Positions 43,186 to 51,972 of a stretch of 64,000 nucleotides of DNA are shown in pieces; the first letter of the stretch is position 1; every line of letters begins with the position of its first letter. The notes under the pieces are model-generated. The model ran no database searches, was not told the DNA's origin, and saw only the letters and a list, made by a program, of their open reading frames with translations. The position numbers were made by a program, and so were the translations under genes. The stretch spans positions 167,089-231,088 of the forward strand of contig JAHDSF010000004.1 in assembly GCA_018432935.1 (NCBI GenBank), in the 5' to 3' direction. The stretch is from Rhodospirillales bacterium. GTDB lineage: Bacteria; Pseudomonadota; Alphaproteobacteria; Rhodospirillales; Shumkoniaceae.

Positions 43186-43504
43186 GACCCAAACCTCCTT
43201 CGCAGTCGCACGGAATCGCGTGTTCGCTTTTCTCTGGGACTGACGCAGCCGTCTGGAATCTATTCCAGTTGCAGCCATCAAGAGCGGTTGCACCTGCCCC
43301 CTTCCGGCTGGCCTTTGGTCGGGGCCGGGTAGCAAACCGGAAGGGTGGGAATGACGTCCCGCCACCGCCATATGTCCTCGTGCATTCGTCGCCGCTTGAT
43401 GGCGGCGACCGCGGCGCGGACGGGCGGATGAACGCCGGGCGCCGCCGAAAGCCAGACAGAAAAGAAGATCAACGGATCAATCCTCGAGAGAGGAGGACTG
43501 CGAC
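43186..43504. other. 319-base gap with an operator-like palindrome
   Basis: This gap separates the divergent lipoprotein and sigma genes. CTGGAAT-CT-ATTCCAG (43253-43268) is a perfect 7-bp inverted repeat about 70 bases upstream of the lipoprotein start and is a candidate regulator site. No reading frame here looks like a NepR-type anti-sigma or any other real gene. Confidence 0.45.
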
Positions 43505-44014
43505 GTGGACGAACTGGAAAAGACCGTCACCCAGCACATCACGGCGCTCCGCCGCTACGCCATCACGCTGGCGGGGGACCATGCCGAAGCTGACGACCTC
43601 GTACAGGAATCGCTGACACGTGCGCTCACCGGAATCAAGCGGGTCAGCAACATCCGCGACCTGCGCGCCTACCTGTTCACCGTTCTCCACAACGTCTCGA
43701 TCGACCAGCACCGAAGGCAGCGACGCGCCGTCGACCGCGTCATGCTGGACGACGTGGCCTGGGAGCATGGCGTCGAGGCCTCGCAAGAGCGCAGGCTCGA
43801 GGTCAGGGACCTCCGGCGCGCTCTGCGCCAACTACCCGAGGAGCAACGCAACGTCATTCTCCTCGTCGGCGTAGGGGGCATGAGCTACAAGGAGACCGCT
43901 TCCATCCTCAACATCGCGATGGGCACCGTGATGTCGCGCCTGTTCCGCGGCCGCGAGAACCTGCGGCGGATGCTCGGCGGCGAGCGCCTGGCGCGGCTGC
44001 GGCGTGTCAAATAG
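43505..44014 (+). CDS. ECF RNA polymerase sigma factor
   Basis: The 169-residue protein has sigma region 2 (LRRYAITLAGDHAEADDLVQ then LTRALTG and LRAYLFTVLHN) and region 4 (LRQLPEEQRNVILLVGVGGM then ETASILNIAMGTVMSRLFRG). It is an alphaproteobacterial ECF sigma of the general-stress or envelope type. The GTG at 43505 follows GAGGAGG. No anti-sigma gene is next to it. The nearest candidate is at 46267. A strong bidirectional terminator follows. Confidence 0.9.
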   Translation: MDELEKTVTQHITALRRYAITLAGDHAEADDLVQESLTRALTGIKRVSNIRDLRAYLFTVLHNVSIDQHRRQRRAVDRVMLDDVAWEHGVEASQERRLEVRDLRRALRQLPEEQRNVILLVGVGGMSYKETASILNIAMGTVMSRLFRGRENLRRMLGGERLARLRRVK

Positions 44015-44040
44015 CCTGGCAGCTTGGTCCCCGGCGGAAG

Positions 44041-44074
44041 AAAAAAGGCCGGCACCCCGCGGTGCCGGCCTTTT
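44041..44074. terminator. Bidirectional terminator after the sigma factor gene
   Basis: The perfect stem AAGGCCGGCACC/GGTGCCGGCCTT with a CCGC loop has AAAA on the left and TTTTCTCCTTT on the right. It ends both the sigma gene (plus) and the convergent lipoprotein gene at 44089 (minus). Confidence 0.85.
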
Positions 44075-44088
44075 CTCCTTTATGCCCT

Positions 44089-45042
44089 TCACTGCGGTTG
44101 GTCGATCGCCGCAGTCACCGTGGCCGCTCCCTGCGGCAGCCCGTGCAGCGAATGGCTGAACTTGGCCGTCGCTCCAGGCTGGAGCTGCGCTTGCGGGGCG
44201 GGCATGTCCCAGCTGCGCAGAACGGAGCCCGAACTGTCCTTGAGGGTGAAGCGAATCGGCGGGATCTGGGCCGGCGTGCCGGTGGTATTGGCGATCTCGC
44301 CGGAAACGTCGAGGACGTTATCGTTGCCGATGATCCGGTGAACCGGCTCGTCGAGGACGAGGGCGAATCCCGCCGGCGCGAGAGCCGCAGCGCTTGCCGT
44401 GCCCGCTGTGCTGCTGCCGGCCTGCGTGCTCGCAACCACGGGAGTGCCGGGCGGGCAGGGCCGATAGGAGACATTACCCTGGCTCACCCGGTCGACACAG
44501 GCGTTGCTGTCGAAGGCCACCGCCTCCGCCTGCTGCCAGTTCACCCCGAAGCGGGCCAGCGTGGTCCTCTCGTCGCCGTCATAGAAGAGGGCGTACAACC
44601 CCGGCTCGAGAGGCTTCCGCGGGATGACCTCGAACATGTTGTTCGTCGGATAGGTGCCGAAAGTGATCGGCACCGGCTCCGCTTCGTTGCGGATCCAGGG
44701 CGGAACCCCGCCCGCCCTTTGCGGGGTGTCGTACGCGACGTTCTCGACCTCGCTCATCCGCCACAACCCGACTCTCTCGATCTGCGTGCTTTCCGGCAGA
44801 TCCGAGTCATTGACCACCAGCCGCACGTCACCGTCGAGATTGTTGCGCGCGTCCCAGGAGGCGGGTTCCTGCGCCGAGTAGATGGACTCCGTCGCCAGCC
44901 GCATCAATCGACCGTCGTCGTACGCGAACACGCCGTAATCGAACAGATTGGGCTGGGGCGCGCGTTCGGCCTGCTGACCGGTCGCGGCGCACCCGGACGC
45001 TGCGAGCGCAATCGCGATCACGCTCAAGGAAGTGATCCGCAT
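44089..45042 (-). CDS. Lipoprotein with DUF3426-like C-terminal domain
   Basis: The 317-residue protein begins with a lipoprotein signal (LAASGCAATG). The middle domain (about 30-200) is unknown. The last 90 residues, VLDVSGEIANTTGTPAQIPP with FTLKD, SWDMP and LQPGATAKF, match the DUF3426 beta-sandwich often found in periplasmic proteins. It is probably an outer-membrane or periplasmic lipoprotein. It shares its terminator with the sigma factor gene. ATG at 45042 with GGAGCGAGG upstream. Confidence 0.7.
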   Translation of the reverse strand: MRITSLSVIAIALAASGCAATGQQAERAPQPNLFDYGVFAYDDGRLMRLATESIYSAQEPASWDARNNLDGDVRLVVNDSDLPESTQIERVGLWRMSEVENVAYDTPQRAGGVPPWIRNEAEPVPITFGTYPTNNMFEVIPRKPLEPGLYALFYDGDERTTLARFGVNWQQAEAVAFDSNACVDRVSQGNVSYRPCPPGTPVVASTQAGSSTAGTASAAALAPAGFALVLDEPVHRIIGNDNVLDVSGEIANTTGTPAQIPPIRFTLKDSSGSVLRSWDMPAPQAQLQPGATAKFSHSLHGLPQGAATVTAAIDQPQ

Positions 45043-45160
45043 ATCCTCGCTCCTTCGCTGTTGTCTGTAGTGTCGCGGCGATCTCCCCCGCGACCTCCGC
45101 AACGATGGGATCTGAACTGAAGGACGCCCCGCCGCGCCTGCGTATTCCCGCAGAAGCAGA

Positions 45161-45188
45161 GGCGCCGGGTCCTGGAGGACCCGGCGCC
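45161..45188. terminator. GC-rich stem-loop between lipoprotein and PRC-barrel genes
   Basis: GGCGCCGGGTCCT (45161-45173) pairs with AGGACCCGGCGCC (45176-45188). On the plus strand TTTCC follows. It lies past the PRC-barrel gene stop (minus) but without a minus-strand U-tract, so its direction is unclear. Confidence 0.45.
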
Positions 45189-45252
45189 TTTCCGGCACCC
45201 CGATACCGGGCGGAGCGGAATTCGCGGTCGTCGGGGCGGCCGGGAACGGCCT

Positions 45253-45807
45253 TTACCGCATGATCGCCGGCCGCTGTGCGAAATCGGAAGCCGCGGTGAG
45301 CTGGTCGCGGGTCAGCGAAGTCTGAACCGCATCGCCCTGAAGCGACAGGTACCTAGGATCGACGGCAACCGTCTTTCCGCCCATGCCGAGGAACTCGCCC
45401 ACCGAAATCACGACGCCGTCGAGACCACGATCGCTGCTCAGGATCAGATCCTCAACCTCGCCGATGGTCTCGCCCTGCGGGTTCAGGACCTCGCGCCCGA
45501 TGAGATTGCTGGCAAGATAATGGGCCGACATCGGCGCCGTGGCGGCACCCATGCTCGCCGGCGGAAGGCTCCGTTCCGCGGTTGACGGCGTGGTGGTTGA
45601 CGGCATGGAGCCAGTCCGCTCGGGACTCGACTGGCCGGGAATGACCGGTGGATTATTCGCTCTCTTATCCGAACCGCTGGTCGACCCGACCGAGTCGGCC
45701 GGTCCACCCGTGGCTGCACCCGCGTTGCCCTGCTGGGCAAGCGCAGGAGCGCCGGCGGTCAAAGCGAACGCGAGGGCCATGGGCATCAGGAATGTCTTTC
45801 TCGTCAT
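45253..45807 (-). CDS. Secreted PRC-barrel domain protein
   Basis: The 184-residue protein has a signal peptide (about 1-25, ending APALAQQ), a low-complexity Gly/Ser/Thr/Pro linker (about 26-90) and a PRC-barrel (about 95-175, SNLIGREVLNPQGETIGEVE and DGVVISVGEFLGMGGKTVAV). PRC-barrel proteins of this kind are usual in alphaproteobacterial general-stress regulons. The ATG at 45807 follows AGGGGAA. It is divergent from the anti-sigma gene. Confidence 0.82.
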   Translation of the reverse strand: MTRKTFLMPMALAFALTAGAPALAQQGNAGAATGGPADSVGSTSGSDKRANNPPVIPGQSSPERTGSMPSTTTPSTAERSLPPASMGAATAPMSAHYLASNLIGREVLNPQGETIGEVEDLILSSDRGLDGVVISVGEFLGMGGKTVAVDPRYLSLQGDAVQTSLTRDQLTAASDFAQRPAIMR

Positions 45808-46266
45808 GGCGTTATTCCCCTTGTCTGTGTCGCCTGACCTAACCGACGCGCTCCGGGCGCGATTATTCACGTGCAGACCTCGATCGTTTCGTCGCAGGGC
45901 CGCAATTTCGTCGTGTTGCGGACGGTTTCGGGCTCGCGGCCGATCAGGCGGGTCGTGAACCTTGCCGACCATGCCGAGATGCCAGCCCGTCAGCTTGGCC
46001 CTCCCTGACTCATCATGAGATCCTCGGTCTCGTCGAACGAAGCACGACGCGGCACCCGCACGCTGGAGAAGGACGATTATGCGGAAACCCGGGCGCTGGC
46101 GGGGGGACAAGCCGTCCGGTTTGAATTGCGGCAATGATGTGACGATATTTTTCCATGTGCGCACTGCGTGAAGGGAATTTCCGTCGTTTCAACTCCGTCC
46201 GTTCAGAGTGTTCCAGTTTAGAGTGTTCGCCGGGCAACAACGGCGGCCGACATCTGGGAAGTGGCG
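45808..46266. other. 459-base gap with a 9-bp direct repeat
   Basis: No gene was found between the divergent PRC-barrel and anti-sigma genes. AGAGTGTTC occurs at 46205-46213 and 46220-46228, 15 bases apart, 40-60 bases upstream of the anti-sigma start, a possible regulator or sigma recognition pair. I found no clear GGAAC/CGTT EcfG promoter here. Confidence 0.4.
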
Positions 46267-47235
46267 ATGGCGACCAAAGGCAATTCGTACCCGACGTGGC
46301 CCATGATCGATGAGGAGCAGCTTCAAGCCTATGTCGACGGCGAGCTGAGCCCCGAGCAGCGCACCGCGGTCGAGGGCTTCCTGGCAGCCAACCCCAACGA
46401 GGCCGAACGCATTCGCGGCTATCAGATGCAGCGGATCGCCCTCCAGGCGCTGACGGCGCCGATCGCCGCCGAACCGCTGTCGGAGCCGCTCGACAAGCTG
46501 CGTCACGAAATGGTGCTCGCTCTCAAGGCCGCCAGAAGGCGGCGGCGGATCTGGCGCTGGACAGGGGCAGCAGCAGCGGTGTGCGCCTTTGCGGTCGTCG
46601 GCTGGTCGGTGTTGATCGCAACCGGCCGAGAGAGCCCGGATTTGGCCAGTCTGTTCACCCAGCAGGCGACGCGCGCGCACGCCCTGTACGATGGGCCGTC
46701 CGCCCAGAATTCGCCCAAGCAAACCGCCGATCTGTTCCGGTGGTTCGCCCGCCGCGTCATTCAATCGCCGGCCTCGGCGCCCGACTTGCGGCCGTTCGGT
46801 TTCAAGCTGGTGGGCAGCCAAGTCATCCCGACGCCGGACCGCCCCAACATCCAGCTGGTCTATGCCGACGAGCAGAACGCCAGCATAACGCTGATGATGA
46901 GCGCCTCCCAGGATGCCTCGCCGTCGGACTTCCGGTTCAGCCAGGAGGGCGAGCTGTCGGCGTGGTACTGGAGCCGCAACGGGCTTCAGTTCGGGCTGGT
47001 CGGCCAGATGCCCCGCGAGCGGCTACTCGAATTCGCGCGCGCCGTCAGCTGGCAGATGAGCGACCCGCCGGAAGCTCCCCGCGAACGGTCCGAGGCCGTT
47101 TCGGCCCAGCCGGTCATGACGGGAGCCTCCAAGAATGGCTCGATCGAGCCCGTGCGGTCCGCGCCCCGGGGCGACGCTCCGCTGGCTCCGGGCCCCGGGG
47201 TCCCGCCGGGCCGTATATCCCCCGTCGGCCGCTGA
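46267..47235 (+). CDS. Membrane anti-sigma factor
   Basis: The 322-residue protein has a cytoplasmic N-terminal anti-sigma domain (about 10-90, MIDEEQLQAYVDGELSPEQR), one membrane helix (about 100-120) and a periplasmic C-terminal domain with a proline-rich tail. It presumably holds an ECF sigma inactive until an envelope signal. The sigma gene at 43505 is the only candidate partner seen here, but is separated by two minus-strand genes. The ATG at 46267 has GGGAAG at good spacing. A GTG at 46261 is too close. Confidence 0.82.
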   Translation: MATKGNSYPTWPMIDEEQLQAYVDGELSPEQRTAVEGFLAANPNEAERIRGYQMQRIALQALTAPIAAEPLSEPLDKLRHEMVLALKAARRRRRIWRWTGAAAAVCAFAVVGWSVLIATGRESPDLASLFTQQATRAHALYDGPSAQNSPKQTADLFRWFARRVIQSPASAPDLRPFGFKLVGSQVIPTPDRPNIQLVYADEQNASITLMMSASQDASPSDFRFSQEGELSAWYWSRNGLQFGLVGQMPRERLLEFARAVSWQMSDPPEAPRERSEAVSAQPVMTGASKNGSIEPVRSAPRGDAPLAPGPGVPPGRISPVGR

Positions 47236-47311
47236 CCAAATGCAGCGTTGAAGGTCTGCGCCGGCTTTCCCACGTCGGGTCGTAAGCAGCAGAAGACGCG
47301 GAGGCGGTGGA

Positions 47312-48604
47312 ATGGACGACCTTGGCGCCCGGGCGCAGGGCATCCTTGACGACAATCCTGACACTCAGATTGAGGCGTTTCGCCGGGTCCGCGGCGAGAC
47401 GGAGCGGCTGGCCGCGCCCCTGTCACCGGAAGACCAGTGCGCGCAGCCGATGCCGGAAGCAAGCCCGACCAAGTGGCACCGGGCGCATACGACGTGGTTC
47501 TTCGAGACCTTCTTCCTTCCCCGGTTCGATCGCGACTATCGACCCTTCCGTGCTGACTTTGGCTACCTTTTCAACTCGTACTACGAGAGCTTCGGCAAGC
47601 GTCAGCCGCGTCCGGCACGGGGTCTGCTGACGCGGCCTTCGGCGGCCGAAGTGAGCGAGTACCGGGTCCACGTCGACATCGCCGTGGAACGGACGCTGCG
47701 GCGCCTGAAGCCGGCCGAACGTGAGGAAGCGCGCCTGGTCCTGGACCTCGGCCTCAGTCACGAGCAGCAGCACCAGGAATTGATCCTCACGGACATCCTC
47801 GACCTCTTCTCGCGGAGCCCGCTGCGACCGGCCTACCGCGACGACCTCTCCGCACCTCCGCCGCGTCCGGCGCCGCCGCTGGTGTGGGTGGAGAGGGACG
47901 GCGGCATCCGGGAGGTCGGCCACCGCGGCAGCGGCTTCGCCTACGACAACGAGGCGCCGCGGCACCAGGTCCTGCTGCGCGACCACCGCATTGCCTCGCG
48001 CTGCGTCACCAATCGCGAGTGGCAGGACTTCGTCGCCGACGGAGGCTATCGCCGGCCCGAGTTGTGGCTCGCCGACGGCTGGGCAGCGGTGCAGGCGCGG
48101 GACTGGGAAGCCCCCGCCTACTGGTATGCGGGCGAGGACGGCCGCACCTGGACCATGACGCTCGGCGGCGCGCAGCCGCTCGATCCCGAGGCGCCGGTGG
48201 CGCACGTCAGCTTCTACGAGGCAGACGCCTACGCCCGCTGGGCCGGGGCGCGGCTGCCGACCGAGCACGAGTGGGAAGTTGCCGCCGAAGACTTCCCGGT
48301 CACCGGCAACACCGCCGGGTCCGGCTGGCTGCGACCGCGCGCTGCCGCCGGCGAAGGAGAGCTACTCCAGCTCTTCGGCGATGTTTGGGAATGGACGATG
48401 AGCTCTTACGCCCCGTATCCCGGCTTCACGCCGCTGGCCGGCGCCGCCGGCGAGTACAACGGCAAGTTCATGTGCAATCAGATGGTCCTGCGCGGCGGCT
48501 CGTGCGCAACTCCCGACGGCCACATCCGCCACACCTACCGCAATTTCTTCTATCCCCACGATCGCTGGCAGTTCACCGGCGTCCGCTTGGCGAACGACGC
48601 ATGA
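47312..48604 (+). CDS. egtB: Ergothioneine biosynthesis protein EgtB
   Basis: The 430-residue protein has an N-terminal DinB-like domain with iron-binding His residues (KWHRAHTTWFFETFF and LGLSHEQQHQELI) and a C-terminal formylglycine-generating-enzyme-like sulfatase-modifying domain (RLPTEHEWEVAA, VWEWTMSSYAPYPGF, VLRGGSCATP). It joins hercynine to a cysteine-type thiol in the presence of O2. It overlaps egtD by 4 bases. No C-S lyase (EgtE) gene is adjacent. Confidence 0.95.
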   Translation: MDDLGARAQGILDDNPDTQIEAFRRVRGETERLAAPLSPEDQCAQPMPEASPTKWHRAHTTWFFETFFLPRFDRDYRPFRADFGYLFNSYYESFGKRQPRPARGLLTRPSAAEVSEYRVHVDIAVERTLRRLKPAEREEARLVLDLGLSHEQQHQELILTDILDLFSRSPLRPAYRDDLSAPPPRPAPPLVWVERDGGIREVGHRGSGFAYDNEAPRHQVLLRDHRIASRCVTNREWQDFVADGGYRRPELWLADGWAAVQARDWEAPAYWYAGEDGRTWTMTLGGAQPLDPEAPVAHVSFYEADAYARWAGARLPTEHEWEVAAEDFPVTGNTAGSGWLRPRAAAGEGELLQLFGDVWEWTMSSYAPYPGFTPLAGAAGEYNGKFMCNQMVLRGGSCATPDGHIRHTYRNFFYPHDRWQFTGVRLANDA

Positions 48605-49638
48605 CGGCGAAGCCGGCCCCGATGACGAGGGCGAACCCGCTGCAACGCGCCCGCGAGGAGTTCCGCGCCCACGTTCGACGTGGCCTTGCGGCGCCGCGCA
48701 AAGCGATTTCGTGCAAGTACCTCTACGACCACCGCGGCTCGCAGCTGTTCGAGGAGATCACCCGCCTCCCCGAGTACTACCCGACGCGGACCGAGCTGGC
48801 GCTGCTCGAACGCGTGGCGCCGGAGCTGGCGGGCTGGATCGAGCCGGGTGCGATGCTGGTCGAGTATGGCAGCGGATCGAGCACCAAGGTCCGCATGGTC
48901 CTGGACGCGCTGCCGGCGCCCACCGCCTACGTCCCGGTGGACATCTCGCAGCAGCACCTGCGCTCTGCCAGCCGAGCCCTGGCACGGGATTACCCGAGAC
49001 TGGCGGTGAAACCGATCTGCGCCGACTACACCCGGCCTTTCCTGCTGCCGGCCGCCGAGGGCGAGGCGCCAAGGCTTGGTTTCTTCCCGGGCTCGACGAT
49101 CGGCAACTTCTCGCCCCCCGAAGCGCTCGCGTTCCTGAAGGGGGTGGCGGGCGAGCTGGGACCGGGCGGCGCCTTCCTGGTCGGGGTCGACCTGCGCAAG
49201 GACCGCGCCGTCCTCGAAGCCGCCTACAACGACGCCCGCGGCGTCACCGCCGCCTTCAACCTCAACCTGCTGGCGCGCATCAACCGCGAGCTTGGGGGCA
49301 CGTTTCGTCTGGAAGAGTTCCGCCACCAGGCTTTCTACGACGAAAGCCTGGGCAGGATCGAGATGCATCTGGTGAGCCGCAAGGCCCAGGAGGTCACGGC
49401 GGCGGGCGAGGTCTTCCGGTTCGCCGAAGGCGAGACGATCCACACCGAGAACTCGTACAAGTACGACCTCCAGGGCTTCCGCCGGCTGGCCGAGCGCTCC
49501 GGCTTTGCCGCGGCGCGAAGCTGGTGCGATCCGGCGCGGCTGTTCAGCCTTCACCTCCTGCTGGTTGCCGAGCAGCCGGGAACCATCCTGCCGGTGGCAA
49601 GCGACGGACGCCACCTTCGCCCCGAGGCGGGAGACTGA
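48601..49638 (+). CDS. egtD: L-histidine N(alpha)-methyltransferase EgtD
   Basis: The 345-residue protein has the EgtD signature SCKYLYDHRGSQLFEEITRL and PEYYPTRTELALLE, SAM motif VEYGSGSSTKVRMVLDAL, and GFFPGSTIGNFSPPEAL. It trimethylates histidine to hercynine, the substrate of EgtB. The two genes overlap by ATGA and form a two-gene operon. The ATG at 48601 is fixed by that overlap. The thiol product protects against oxidants, which fits other stress genes in the window. Confidence 0.96.
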   Translation: MTAKPAPMTRANPLQRAREEFRAHVRRGLAAPRKAISCKYLYDHRGSQLFEEITRLPEYYPTRTELALLERVAPELAGWIEPGAMLVEYGSGSSTKVRMVLDALPAPTAYVPVDISQQHLRSASRALARDYPRLAVKPICADYTRPFLLPAAEGEAPRLGFFPGSTIGNFSPPEALAFLKGVAGELGPGGAFLVGVDLRKDRAVLEAAYNDARGVTAAFNLNLLARINRELGGTFRLEEFRHQAFYDESLGRIEMHLVSRKAQEVTAAGEVFRFAEGETIHTENSYKYDLQGFRRLAERSGFAAARSWCDPARLFSLHLLLVAEQPGTILPVASDGRHLRPEAGD

Positions 49639-49688
49639 ACTCCTCCTGCCGGTTCAGGACTGGCTGTGCCGGCAGCGGCGCCCCGCTT

Positions 49689-50690
49689 TCAGACCGTCTC
49701 CCAGCCTCCCGACCTCTCGGAACGGAACAGGGCGTCGAGGACCTTCATGTTGGCGACCGAATCTTCGAGCGGGAAGGCCGGGCTGCCCCCTTCGCGGATG
49801 AGTCGCGAGAAGGTTTCGCCCTGGCAGGCGTACTGGTCGGTTGGAGCGATCACCTCCTCGACCGCATCGGCCCGCCCGGGAACGCGGCCCGGCGCCACCC
49901 AGATCCGGGTCTCCTGGAACGATGGCGCGTTGACCGGAATGTCGACCTCGATCCGCCCTTCCGGACCGAGAGCCTGCGTGACCTGGAAACGGGCAACCTG
50001 GGTGGCGACGGAGAAGACCGCCTGCCCCTGCGGAAAATCGAGGATCGCACTGGCCAGGCGGTCGGTGCCGAACGAGGGGTCGCGCTCCACCAGGGCGACG
50101 ACGCGCCGCGGCTCGGCTTCGAACAGGAAGCGCGCCAGGACCACCGGATAGCAGCCGATGTCGTAGAGACCGCCGCCGCCGGCCGCGGCGATGTTGCGGA
50201 TGTTCGCGGGGTCCATGTTCATGTAGCAAAGGCTCATCTGGAACAGCCGCAGCGGGCCGATTCGTCCGGCGCGAATCAGTTCCCGCACCCGCAGCCACTG
50301 CGGATGGTCGCGCACCATGAAGGCTTCCTGGATCAGCACTCCGGTGCGGTTGCGCACATCGAGCAGGGTCGTTGCCTCTGCGGCGGTGAGCGCAATCGGC
50401 TTTTCGCACAGCACGTGCTTGCCGGCCTCGGCGGCCTTCTTGGTCCACTCGACGTGCATGTGGTTGGGGAGCGGGTTGTACACCGCCTCGATCTCGGGAT
50501 CGGCCAGCAGCTCCTCGTAGGAGCCGTAGGTCTTGCGGATGCCGAGCCGGGCGGCGGCCGTGCGCGCCGTTTCGATGTTGCGCGAGGCGATCGCGTACAC
50601 CTCGCACAGCTCGGTCTTCATCATCGGCGGCAGCACGCGCTCGAGGCCGATCTTCGCCGTGCTCAGGACACCCCATTTGACAGGTCGCAT
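49689..50690 (-). CDS. Gfo/Idh/MocA-family oxidoreductase
   Basis: The 333-residue protein has an N-terminal NAD(P) fold (RPVKWGVLSTAKIGLERVLP) and the family motif HVLCEKPIALTAAEA, with the C-terminal alpha/beta domain starting near residue 125. It probably oxidises or reduces a sugar or inositol-type substrate. The substrate cannot be read from sequence. The ATG at 50690 follows GGGAGGAAGAGG. It is divergent from the OYE gene. Confidence 0.87.
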   Translation of the reverse strand: MRPVKWGVLSTAKIGLERVLPPMMKTELCEVYAIASRNIETARTAAARLGIRKTYGSYEELLADPEIEAVYNPLPNHMHVEWTKKAAEAGKHVLCEKPIALTAAEATTLLDVRNRTGVLIQEAFMVRDHPQWLRVRELIRAGRIGPLRLFQMSLCYMNMDPANIRNIAAAGGGGLYDIGCYPVVLARFLFEAEPRRVVALVERDPSFGTDRLASAILDFPQGQAVFSVATQVARFQVTQALGPEGRIEVDIPVNAPSFQETRIWVAPGRVPGRADAVEEVIAPTDQYACQGETFSRLIREGGSPAFPLEDSVANMKVLDALFRSERSGGWETV

Positions 50691-50823
50691 CGCCTCTTCC
50701 TCCCGCTCGCTGGATCGGCCATCAGGCAACGCGCCGTCGGCAATTGCAAGCCTCGCACGTTGACCGTGCAGGTACCTGCGCGCCATATAGGGTGCGCATG
50801 GTCGCAATCCGAGGAGATGGTGG

Positions 50824-51942
50824 ATGGAAAGCGCGCTCTTCAAGCCGCTCGCGATGCGCGGGCTGACGCTGCAGAACCGCGTCGTTGTGGCGCCGATGTG
50901 CATGTACAGCTCACAGGACGGCCTCGCCAACGACTGGCACCTGATGCATCTCGGCCAGTTCCTGGTATCCGGAAACGGGCTCGTCTTCACCGAGGCCACC
51001 GCCGTCGAACCGCGCGGCCGCATCTCGCCCCAGGACCTCGGGCTTTACGACGACGCCACCGAAGAGGCGCTGAAGCCGGTGCTGGCGTTCAAGCAGCGCT
51101 GGGGCAACTCGCCGCTCGGCATCCAGCTCGGCCACGCCGGACGCAAGGCCTCGGTGGGAGTGGCGAACGGCGCCGCCGGGGCGCCGCTGGCCGCCGAGCA
51201 GGGCGGCTGGCGGGTGGTGGGCCCCTCGCCGCTTGCCTTCGACGAGGGTTATCCGGTTCCCGAAGCACTCGGCCCGGCAGCGCTGGTCGCGGTCCGCCAA
51301 GCCTTCGTCGCCTCGGCGCAACGCGCCGGCCGGCTCGGCTTCGACGTCGCCGAAGTGCACGCCGCCCACGGCTATCTGCTGCACCAGTTCCTGTCGCCGA
51401 TCTCCAACCGCAGGAGCGACGCCTACGGGGGCTCGGTCGAGAACCGGATCCGCTTCCCGCTCGAGGTCTTCGAAGCGGTCCGCAAGGCCTTCCCCGCCGA
51501 CCGCCCGGTCGGCGTCCGGGTTTCGGCGACCGACTGGGTGGAAGGCGGTCTCACGGTCGACGACATCGTCGTCTTCGGCCACGCCCTGCGCGAGCTCGGC
51601 TGCGACTTCATCCACGTCTCCAGCGGCGCCAACGTGCCCAAGGCCAGGATCCCGGTCGGACCCGGCTATCAGGTGGAGATGGCCGCACGCGTCCGCGCCG
51701 AGACGGGGCTGGTCACCATCGCGGTCGGACTGATCAGCGATCCCCTGCAGGCGGAGACCATCGTCAAGACCGGCCAGGCAGATATGGTGGCGCTGGCCCG
51801 CGGCATGCTCTACGACCCGCGCTGGACGTGGCATGCCGCGGCTGCCCTCGGCCAGGAGGCCAACTATGCGATCCAGTACCGCCGCGGCCATCCCAAGGTG
51901 GTCGGCATCCCGGTCCCCGGCGACGTGCGATCGACCCGCTGA
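50824..51942 (+). CDS. Old-yellow-enzyme family NADH:flavin oxidoreductase (YqjM/NamA type)
   Basis: The 372-residue FMN enzyme has APMCMYSSQDG with Cys26, the redox-tuning residue of the YqjM/NamA class, plus EVHAAHGYLLHQFLSPISNR (catalytic His-His pair) and DAYGGSVENRIRF. It reduces activated C=C bonds such as enones, often in detoxification. ATG at 50824 with a GAGGAGATGGTGG run upstream. It is followed on the other strand by an XRE regulator. Confidence 0.9.
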   Translation: MESALFKPLAMRGLTLQNRVVVAPMCMYSSQDGLANDWHLMHLGQFLVSGNGLVFTEATAVEPRGRISPQDLGLYDDATEEALKPVLAFKQRWGNSPLGIQLGHAGRKASVGVANGAAGAPLAAEQGGWRVVGPSPLAFDEGYPVPEALGPAALVAVRQAFVASAQRAGRLGFDVAEVHAAHGYLLHQFLSPISNRRSDAYGGSVENRIRFPLEVFEAVRKAFPADRPVGVRVSATDWVEGGLTVDDIVVFGHALRELGCDFIHVSSGANVPKARIPVGPGYQVEMAARVRAETGLVTIAVGLISDPLQAETIVKTGQADMVALARGMLYDPRWTWHAAAALGQEANYAIQYRRGHPKVVGIPVPGDVRSTR

Positions 51943-51972
51943 CGCCCCGCCTCGCGCTTCGACAAGGCCTGC

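Noticed and set aside
43430..43505. A NepR-type anti-sigma frame before the ECF sigma gene
   Set aside because: Short frames there read as Arg/Lys-rich text without the NepR helix pattern, so I do not call a gene.
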